Positions 16,509-22,163 of a stretch of 22,163 nt of DNA are shown piece after piece. The position numbers and the translations under genes were made by a program. The stretch is from Christensenella sp. UBA4263. Its GTDB lineage: Bacteria > Bacillota > Clostridia > Christensenellales > Aristaeellaceae. The stretch is taken from positions 1 to 22,163 of the forward strand of contig DGWH01000061.1 of assembly GCA_002395225.1 (NCBI GenBank), written 5' to 3'. Under the pieces are notes generated by a model. That model was given only the letters and a program-made list of their open reading frames with translations, made no database searches and was not told where the DNA came from. How positions within the stretch are numbered: position 1 is the stretch's first letter; each line of letters begins with the position of its first letter.

Positions 16509-18176
16509 ATGTCTACAGAGAAAAAAGCATGGTGGAAAGAAGCGGTTGTTTACCAGATTTATCCCCGTTCCTTTGCCGATTCCAATGGGGATGGCATTGG
16601 CGATCTGAACGGCATCACCGCGCATCTGGATTACCTCAAAAACCTCGGGGTGGATGTCATCTGGTGCAGCCCTTTCTTTGCCTCTCCCAATCACGACAAC
16701 GGCTATGACATCTCGGATTACCGGGCAATCATGAAGGAATTCGGGACCATGGAGGATTTCGACCGCATGCTGACCGAAATCCATGCCCGGGGAATGAAGC
16801 TGGTGCTGGATCTGGTTGCCAATCATTCCTCAGATGAACACAAGTGGTTCGTGGAAAGCCGGAAAGGCAGGGACAATCCCTATCGGGATTACTACATCTG
16901 GCGGGATGGCGTCAACGGCGGACCGCCCAACAACTGGGGCAGCTGCTTCTCCGGCTCCGCCTGGGAATATGATGAGGCCAGCGGGCAGTATTATCTGCAC
17001 CTGTTTACCAAAGAGCAGCCGGATCTGAACTGGGCCAATCCCAAGGTCCGGGACGGGATTTTTGACATGATGTGCTGGTGGTGCGACAAGGGAATCGACG
17101 GATTCCGGATGGATGTCATCGGCATGATCGGAAAAGAAAGCTTTGAAGACGGTCCGGTTCAGCCGGGTGCGCTGTACGGTGATTTTGCGCCGTTCTGCAT
17201 GCATACGCCGACCACCCATGCCTATCTGCAGGAAATGCGCAAACGCGTGCTGGATAAGTACGACCTGCTCACGGTGGGTGAAACCAGCGGCAATACGAGC
17301 AATGCCCTTCAGTATGCCAACAATGAGGGCACGGAACTGAACATGGTTTTCGGGTTTGAGCATAACGACGGGCTGAACGACGGCACCGAGCTGGGCAAAT
17401 GGAGTGATCACGGGGCGCCGCTCTGCGAGGTCCGGACAACCCTGAACCGCTGGCAGATGAACCTGCAGGGCAAGGCGTGGAATACCGTGTACCTGGGGAA
17501 CCATGACCAGCCCAGACAGGTGAGCCGGTACGGCAATGACAGTGAACTGTTCCGCTGTGTCAGCGCCAAGATGCTGGCCACCCTGATTCATACCCTCCGG
17601 GGAACGCCCTATGTCTATCAGGGCGAGGAACTGGGGATGACCAACATCTACTTCACCTCCATTGATCAGTATCAGGACGTGGAAAACCACAATGCCTGGC
17701 ATCAGTGGGTGGAGAGCGGACGGGTGGATGCCCAGGACATGCTCCGCTATTTTGCCCGCATTTCCCGTGACAATGCCCGCACGCCCATGCAGTGGAACAC
17801 GGACAGAAATGCCGGCTTTACCACCGGAACGCCCTGGCTGCCGGTTAACCGGAACTATCTGCTCATTAATGCGGAGGATCAGGTGAAGGATCCGAATTCC
17901 GTGTACCATTACTACCGCCGCCTGATTGAGCTCAGGCACACCTATCCGGTGATTGTCTACGGAACATTTGCGCCGCTGCTGGAGGATGATCCCAACGTCT
18001 GGGCGTACAGGCGGGAATATGAGGGGAAAACCCTGACGGTTGCACTGAACTGGACTGACCGCAAAGTGCCCTGCACCCTGATGGATGAGACAGAGGGAAC
18101 CGAGTTGATTTCCAACTATCCGAGCCATCAGAAGGGCTTGCTGCAGCCGTATGAGGCGATTGTCAAGCTGAGTTGA
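16509..18176 (+). CDS. GH13 alpha-glucosidase, oligo-1,6-glucosidase type
   Basis: The 555-residue size matches the GH13_31 group (oligo-1,6-glucosidase, dextran glucosidase, alpha-glucosidase). It has no signal peptide and should act in the cytoplasm on imported oligosaccharides. All conserved regions are visible: YQIYPRSFADSNGDGIGDL at the N-terminus, DLVANHSSDEHKWF (N105, H106), QPDLNW, GFRMDVIG with nucleophile D202, VGETSGN with acid/base E258, and NHDQPR with H332 and D333. The residue after the nucleophile is Val, as in Bacillus oligo-1,6-glucosidases, whereas enzymes preferring alpha-1,4 bonds usually have Ala or Thr there. This favours isomaltose-type substrates. A C-terminal beta domain ends the protein. 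The serine hydrolase gene follows 25 bases later. Exact specificity needs assay. Confidence 0.93.
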   Translation: MSTEKKAWWKEAVVYQIYPRSFADSNGDGIGDLNGITAHLDYLKNLGVDVIWCSPFFASPNHDNGYDISDYRAIMKEFGTMEDFDRMLTEIHARGMKLVLDLVANHSSDEHKWFVESRKGRDNPYRDYYIWRDGVNGGPPNNWGSCFSGSAWEYDEASGQYYLHLFTKEQPDLNWANPKVRDGIFDMMCWWCDKGIDGFRMDVIGMIGKESFEDGPVQPGALYGDFAPFCMHTPTTHAYLQEMRKRVLDKYDLLTVGETSGNTSNALQYANNEGTELNMVFGFEHNDGLNDGTELGKWSDHGAPLCEVRTTLNRWQMNLQGKAWNTVYLGNHDQPRQVSRYGNDSELFRCVSAKMLATLIHTLRGTPYVYQGEELGMTNIYFTSIDQYQDVENHNAWHQWVESGRVDAQDMLRYFARISRDNARTPMQWNTDRNAGFTTGTPWLPVNRNYLLINAEDQVKDPNSVYHYYRRLIELRHTYPVIVYGTFAPLLEDDPNVWAYRREYEGKTLTVALNWTDRKVPCTLMDETEGTELISNYPSHQKGLLQPYEAIVKLS

Positions 18177-18201
18177 AATCGTGCACAGGAGGTGACTGAA
18201 A

Positions 18202-19365
18202 ATGTCGCTGAAAAAGAAGCTGGAAAACTGCCTGCAAAGGGCAGTCGACAACCAGGAAGCGGCAGGTGTAAGCGTTCTGGTGCGGCAGGATGGAAAAGAC
18301 CTGTGTTTCGCCTCTGCCGGAATGGCGGACCGTGATGCCGGGAAACCAATCAGGCGCGATTCCATCTTCCGGCTGTACAGTCAGTCAAAGCCGATCACCG
18401 CGGCAGCCGCCATGATTCTTGTGGACCGGGGCCTTCTGGACCTGGAGACACCGGTGGATCAGTATCTGCCGGGATTTAGCCATCCGCAGATCATGGATGA
18501 AAACGGCACAAGGCCCGCGCTGCGTGCGCCCTGGATACTGGAACTGCTGGGAATGACGGCGGGACTTTCCTATCCGAACATTGATCCGGTGGGCCGATGC
18601 GCCGAACGGGTTTTCGAGGAGAATCAGGAACGCATCCGGCAGGGACAGGGCCTTTCTACCGTGGAATTCTGCAACCGTCTGGGGGAACTGCCTCTGGCCT
18701 TCGCTCCGGGAACAGGCTGGCGGTACAGCACCTGTGCGGATGTGCTGGGCGCGGTGATTGAAATTGTCTCCGGGAAACGCTTCGGCCAGTTCCTCAGGGA
18801 GGAGCTGTTTGATCCGCTGGGAATGAAGGATACCGGTTTCTATGTCCCGGAGGAGGAACAGGATCGTCTGGTCCGGTGTTACAGGCGGACCGGACAGGGA
18901 CTGGAGCCGTTCTCCGACCTTCACCTGGCTGTGGGCAGATACGACAGGCCCCCGGCATTTGAATCCGGCGGAGCAGGACTGGTTTCCACGGCAGATGATT
19001 ACGCGGCTTTTGCCGAAATGCTGATGAACGGGGGCGTTTACCGGGAGAAGCGGATCCTTTCCCGCGCCGCGGTAAAGTATATGACCTCTCCGCAGCTCAG
19101 ACCTTCCGTTCAGCAGCAGATGTGGGACAATCTGGGCGGTTACAATTACAGCTGCCTGATGAGAATCTGCGATCTGCCGGGCGCCTGCCCGCTGTTTGCC
19201 GAACAGGGCGAATATGGCTGGGATGGCTGGCTTGGAACGTACTTCATTAACCTGCCCAAAGAAAAGGTTACCTTTTTGCTGTTCCAGAATGTGACGGACG
19301 CAGGGACAACGCCTGTCACCAGACGCTGCCGGAATATTCTGGCCGGCGAACTCAGCAAAGGCTGA
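18202..19365 (+). CDS. Serine hydrolase, beta-lactamase/EstB family
   Basis: A 387-residue protein of the class C beta-lactamase-like family (penicillin-binding proteins, esterases, D-aminopeptidases). The nucleophile motif is S60-Q-S-K63 in FRLYSQSKPITAAAAMILV, and the tyrosine motif is Y175-S-T in GWRYSTCADVLGAVIEI. A later segment, GEYGWDGWLGTYFINLP, occupies the place of the third conserved box. No signal peptide is evident, so it is probably cytoplasmic. AGGAGGTGA is a strong ribosome site before the ATG, and the gene sits 25 bases behind the GH13 gene, so they are co-transcribed. It could be an esterase removing acyl groups from imported sugars, but nothing in the sequence fixes the substrate, and resistance to beta-lactams should not be assumed. 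Confidence 0.87.
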   Translation: MSLKKKLENCLQRAVDNQEAAGVSVLVRQDGKDLCFASAGMADRDAGKPIRRDSIFRLYSQSKPITAAAAMILVDRGLLDLETPVDQYLPGFSHPQIMDENGTRPALRAPWILELLGMTAGLSYPNIDPVGRCAERVFEENQERIRQGQGLSTVEFCNRLGELPLAFAPGTGWRYSTCADVLGAVIEIVSGKRFGQFLREELFDPLGMKDTGFYVPEEEQDRLVRCYRRTGQGLEPFSDLHLAVGRYDRPPAFESGGAGLVSTADDYAAFAEMLMNGGVYREKRILSRAAVKYMTSPQLRPSVQQQMWDNLGGYNYSCLMRICDLPGACPLFAEQGEYGWDGWLGTYFINLPKEKVTFLLFQNVTDAGTTPVTRRCRNILAGELSKG

Positions 19366-19400
19366 TCTGAAACGGGGAGCGAATTCGCTATCCGATAAAA

Positions 19401-19440
19401 AAACCGGCTTTATCCAGGAACGGATAAAGCCGGTTTCATT
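19401..19440. terminator. Bidirectional terminator between the hydrolase and mrp genes
   Basis: AAACCGGCTTTATCC (19401-19415) and GGATAAAGCCGGTTT (19422-19436) form a perfect 15-bp stem around six bases. A T-rich tail lies on the right for the rightward operon, and the A run on the left becomes a T run for the leftward mrp gene. Confidence 0.92.
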
Positions 19441-20292
19441 TTACAGAAGCTTGAAATTGATGGCCAGCATTTTCGCAGCGTCTTCCATCTGCGGATTGAC
19501 CACCCGCTCGATCTTGCCTTCGTCGCAGAGGGCAGCGGCATTGGGATCGATGGGAAGTTTGGCCAGTACGGGGATGGAGTACCGGGCAGCCAGTTCATCA
19601 ATCTTGGAGTGACCGAAGATTTCGATGTGGCGGCCGCAGTCAGGGCACACGGCATAGGACATGTTCTCGACCAGCCCCAGAACGGGGATGTTCATCATCT
19701 TTGCCATGTTGACGGCTTTGCTGACGATCATTTCGACCAGATCCTGCGGTGTGGTGACGATGATGACGCCGTCCAGCGGAATGCTCTGGAAGACCGTCAG
19801 CGGCACATCGCCGGTTCCCGGAGGCATGTCGATGACCATGCAGTCGAGCTCGCTCCAGTCGACATCTTCCCAGAACTGGGTGACGACGCCGGCAATGACC
19901 GGGCCGCGCCAGATGACCGGGGTGTCATCGGTCTCAAGCATCAGGTTGATGCTCATCATTTCAATGTCATTGGTGGTTTTCACAGGGAACAGCTTGGTAT
20001 CTGTCCCCATGGCCTTTTCATGGACACCGAACATGTGCGGGATGGACGGACCGGTAATGTCTGCATCCATGATGCCGACCGTAAGGCCGAGCCGGCGGAG
20101 CATGACGGCCAGTTCACCGGAAACAAGGGATTTTCCGACGCCGCCCTTTCCGCTGATGACGCCGATGACCTTCCTGACCTTCGGCGGATCCTTTTTCACC
20201 GGCTGTGCATGGGGATTGGAACTGCAGCCGGCACAGGCCGATTTCGTTCCGCACTCGCTGGGGGCACAGCCCTGTTTGATATTATCAGGCAT
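19441..20292 (-). CDS. mrp: Mrp/NBP35-family Fe-S cluster carrier ATPase
   Basis: A 283-residue P-loop protein of the Mrp/ApbC/NBP35 family, which binds and passes on iron-sulfur clusters in the cytoplasm. The deviant Walker A motif GKGGVGKS is at residues 48-55, with the two-lysine signature of the MinD/Mrp group. Other family strings are MDADITGPSIPHMFG, IDMPPGTGDV and VTTPQDLVEMIV. The cluster-binding CPDC is at C216 and C219. The N-terminus has four extra cysteines (C9, C14, C20, C23), a pattern closer to NBP35 than to short bacterial ApbC. No MIP18/DUF59 domain or fused NifX-like domain is present. The ATG follows AAAGGAGGA. The gene is monocistronic here, converging on the sugar operon with a shared terminator. 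Confidence 0.93.
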   Translation of the reverse strand: MPDNIKQGCAPSECGTKSACAGCSSNPHAQPVKKDPPKVRKVIGVISGKGGVGKSLVSGELAVMLRRLGLTVGIMDADITGPSIPHMFGVHEKAMGTDTKLFPVKTTNDIEMMSINLMLETDDTPVIWRGPVIAGVVTQFWEDVDWSELDCMVIDMPPGTGDVPLTVFQSIPLDGVIIVTTPQDLVEMIVSKAVNMAKMMNIPVLGLVENMSYAVCPDCGRHIEIFGHSKIDELAARYSIPVLAKLPIDPNAAALCDEGKIERVVNPQMEDAAKMLAINFKLL

Positions 20293-20323
20293 AAAACTCC
20301 TCCTTTATAAAAACCACAACATC

Positions 20324-20332
20324 TGCTATAAT
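20324..20332 (+). promoter_or_regulatory. Candidate extended -10 promoter for the right-end gene group
   Basis: TGCTATAAT (20324-20332) is a perfect extended -10 pointing right in the gap between mrp and the next gene. There is no good -35. It would give a leader of about 115 bases. I found no convincing promoter for mrp in the same gap. Confidence 0.45.
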
Positions 20333-20454
20333 GCTGACTGGACTGTTAGATACAATCAGGGTGCAGTGGTTCTTTCCCATCATACCATGATTCTCAGAAA
20401 ATACAAGAGGAATTCCGAATACGGGAAAGGAAAATTCCCCGGGTCAGAAATTCG

Positions 20455-20709
20455 GTGAGGCTTGAAGGCCGGAATGAAATATGGAAGGATGATAACAGTA
20501 AATCATACATGAATCATCCGGACAAAAATGCCCGGTATCTGAATGTCACGCAGGATTACCTGCTTTATGAGAACGGCACAGCTGACTCACCTGATTCTCC
20601 CGTCGACGTGCCGGAACGGATGGATCTTTATCTGCGGATACCGGATGATGACAAGCGATTTTTAAGACGAATTGCAGAGACATTCGTGAAGCTGGGGGAT
20701 TCTGTCTGA
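20455..20709 (+). CDS. Small hypothetical protein
   Basis: Up to 84 residues from GTG at 20455, or 66 from ATG at 20509; neither has a well-placed ribosome site (the nearest purine runs are 20 or more bases away), so the start is uncertain. The protein is acidic and soluble, without a signal peptide. It contains KNARYLNVTQDYLLYENG, a Pro/Asp-rich middle and a charged C-terminus, DDDKRFLRRIAETFVKLGD. I do not recognise the family. The string KNARYL recurs at the very start of the incomplete gene at 22127, hinting at a paralogous pair or a shared N-terminal element. It sits 90 bases before the secreted-protein gene. Confidence 0.5.
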   Translation: MRLEGRNEIWKDDNSKSYMNHPDKNARYLNVTQDYLLYENGTADSPDSPVDVPERMDLYLRIPDDDKRFLRRIAETFVKLGDSV

Positions 20710-20799
20710 AAGATTTCTCTGGTATGATTGCATTTTGCATGGGGGACAGCGTACGATACCAGGCCTGTTCGTTGGTTTAAATAAAAGGAGGACAATCCG

Positions 20800-22047
20800 T
20801 TGAGAAAACTCTTGGTGTTATTGGTGCTGAGTTTCTTTCTGGTTACAGCACAGGCAGAGGAGTATGATGCAGTCATGGCAGAGGACTGGCTGCTGAATCT
20901 TGCCGGATATCTGAGCGGCATTTCGCCTCTGAATGATCCTCTGGAAACCGGAGATTTGTCACGGCCGGAGGAATATCTGCTGCAGTATGATTTCGGGACA
21001 GTGATTACCCGCGGGGAGACGGAGCCAAAACGGGGATCCATCGTCGAGGTCACAATGGAGACGGCCAAGATTGCCGACTGTCTGGGACATACCGTCGGAA
21101 TGCGCCTGGACGATCTGAATATTCCGGCAGCACAGAATCCGGCATTTCCGCTGACCCTGGTTGCCATGCAGCAGTCGGGAATCGGCTGGCTTTGGGTTTA
21201 TGCAAAGGACGGAGAGACCTACGGGGTGGAATGGGTCAGCTATCGGATGGACAGTGCTCAGGCCACGGAAATCGTCCTGACGTATACGGTGGAGGAGGGC
21301 ACGATTAACCGGATTCGGGTCCGCAAAAATGAAATGACCGTGGATGAGGCCATGGCGAATCTTTCCAGTGTGGGTGAACTGGATGAAACACAGCGCGCAT
21401 CAGCCAGAGCAGTGCAGAATGACCAGCAGGCTTTCTCAGAGCAGGATGCCACGCTGAACGGGACGCGGATTATCTCAGAGCCGGTAGACCGCTTGGGCGG
21501 CCTTCTGGATTCACCGGAATCCTCACAGACACTTCCGGCCGGTCAGGGACGTCTTCTTCTTTATGACGGACTGATTATTTCCTGCAATCTGGAGGAACAG
21601 ACCGGTGTGGAAACCGTCTACGGTGTTACAGTGGCAAAAGAGAAATACGCGGGTCCGAGAGAACTGCGGGTCGGAATGACGCTCACGGAGATTCTGGAGC
21701 GGTTTCGGTGTGATCGGACAGTGACGACTGCGGGGGGAACGCTCTATCTGGAGGAATCAGACTCTGATCAGCTCCCGCAGGGAAAACTGGTCAGCTTTGA
21801 TGAAAATGAAGAGAGCCTGATCTATGGCTGCCGCGCCGGTGATCGGGGACTGTGGCTTGAGGTAACCTTTCGAAATGAACGGGTTTCTGCCTGGCGGATG
21901 TACACGGATACCCGTATAGACGCTGAGGGCACGGATACCCGGACGAAACCGGAGATCCTGAGTGTTCCGACGGCGGCGCCCGCGGTGGAAATGTCCGGGG
22001 AAAATGAGACAGGCGCTGCAAATACGCAGCTGCTGGGATTGTCCTGA
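20800..22047 (+). CDS. Exported protein of unknown function
   Basis: The 415-residue product has a clear type I signal peptide (hydrophobic about 4-17, cleavage near AQA/EE at residue 19). There is no lipobox, membrane anchor or sortase motif. The mature protein seems to have two similar halves. The first has IADCLGHTVGMRLDDLNIP and EIVLTYTVEEGTINRIRV. The second has RELRVGMTLTEILERFRCD, a beta-rich stretch and LWLEVTFRNERVSAWRMYTD. The sequence GMRL/GMTL followed by a short helix and a strand-rich tail recalls small repeat-like domains of exported clostridial proteins, but I cannot name the family. The tail (about 380-415) is low in complexity, with Ala, Pro and Thr. The TTG start follows AAGGAGG by eight bases, a strong site. 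Confidence 0.8.
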   Translation: MRKLLVLLVLSFFLVTAQAEEYDAVMAEDWLLNLAGYLSGISPLNDPLETGDLSRPEEYLLQYDFGTVITRGETEPKRGSIVEVTMETAKIADCLGHTVGMRLDDLNIPAAQNPAFPLTLVAMQQSGIGWLWVYAKDGETYGVEWVSYRMDSAQATEIVLTYTVEEGTINRIRVRKNEMTVDEAMANLSSVGELDETQRASARAVQNDQQAFSEQDATLNGTRIISEPVDRLGGLLDSPESSQTLPAGQGRLLLYDGLIISCNLEEQTGVETVYGVTVAKEKYAGPRELRVGMTLTEILERFRCDRTVTTAGGTLYLEESDSDQLPQGKLVSFDENEESLIYGCRAGDRGLWLEVTFRNERVSAWRMYTDTRIDAEGTDTRTKPEILSVPTAAPAVEMSGENETGAANTQLLGLS

Positions 22048-22126
22048 GCAGCACGATCCGGGCAGAAAATCGGATGCTGAATCAAAAGCGTGACCGGAAT
22101 GCCGGAAAAGACCGGGGAGAGAAAAA

Positions 22127-22163
22127 GTGGAACGATACGAACTGAAAAATGCCCGCTATCTGG
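22127..22163 (+). CDS. Start of an incomplete gene (hypothetical)
   Basis: A GTG start behind GGGGAGAG opens a frame reading MERYELKNARYL to the window edge. The window ends after 12 codons and one base, so the function is unknown. The KNARYL string matches the N-terminal part of the small protein at 20455-20709. It lies 79 bases after the secreted-protein gene on the same strand and is probably co-transcribed. Confidence 0.5.
   Translation, partial: MERYELKNARYL

Noticed and set aside
16830..18365. 511-codon minus-strand open frame opposite the GH13 gene
   Set aside because: It is antisense to a GH13 gene with every catalytic motif intact; the translation shows no domain.
20719..20762. CTGGTAT and ATACCAG inverted repeat before the secreted-protein gene
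   Set aside because: Seven-base arms with about 30 bases between and no T run; too weak for a terminator or riboswitch, so it was not listed.

Overview
This window looks like a chromosomal segment of a moderately GC-rich Bacillota bacterium, most likely a gut or rumen member of the Clostridia. The reasons are strong AGGAGG-type ribosome sites, GTG and TTG starts, many compact hairpin-plus-T terminators, a pyruvate phosphate dikinase, an acyl-ACP thioesterase and a CUT1-type sugar transporter. The lineage is inferred from style and gene families and no database was consulted. There are no tRNA or rRNA genes, CRISPR arrays or insertion sequences that I can support.

Left part (1-3850): the 3' end of ppdK and its terminator; a membrane protein with a Thr/Pro linker and a Cys/His-rich tail (514-1680); then, on the minus strand, a two-gene operon of an acyl-ACP thioesterase and a translationally coupled small Nif11-like peptide with a double-glycine site (2755-1749). 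Next is an AT-richer relic of an AAA-ATPase/PD-(D/E)XK protein that has lost its ATPase half (3051-3785).

Centre (3851-11494): one 7.6-kb gene encodes a 2,547-residue exported protein built of SpaA-like/prealbumin-like domains followed by about twelve SdrD B-like repeats. It has no sortase motif or membrane anchor. It ends in a strong terminator and is followed by a convergent DUF1186/SEC-C gene (12913-11609).

Sugar locus (13030-19436): a good promoter, preceded by short 8-bp iterated repeats, drives a solute-binding protein, two permeases, a GH13 alpha-glucosidase with oligo-1,6-glucosidase-type motifs, and a beta-lactamase-fold serine hydrolase. Hairpins after the binding-protein gene and after the second permease gene probably give graded expression. 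No ATPase subunit is present, so a shared MsiK/MalK-type ATPase encoded elsewhere is presumed. The likely role is uptake of short alpha-glucosides (isomalto-oligosaccharide type) and their hydrolysis in the cytoplasm.

Right end (19441-22163): a convergent Mrp/NBP35-type Fe-S carrier ATPase gene, then a rightward group with a small hypothetical protein, a secreted protein of unknown function, and the first 12 codons of a gene whose start shares the string KNARYL with the small hypothetical protein.

The best candidates for something undescribed are the thioesterase/Nif11-like peptide pair and the giant unanchored repeat protein. Neither amounts to a demonstrated new system from sequence alone.
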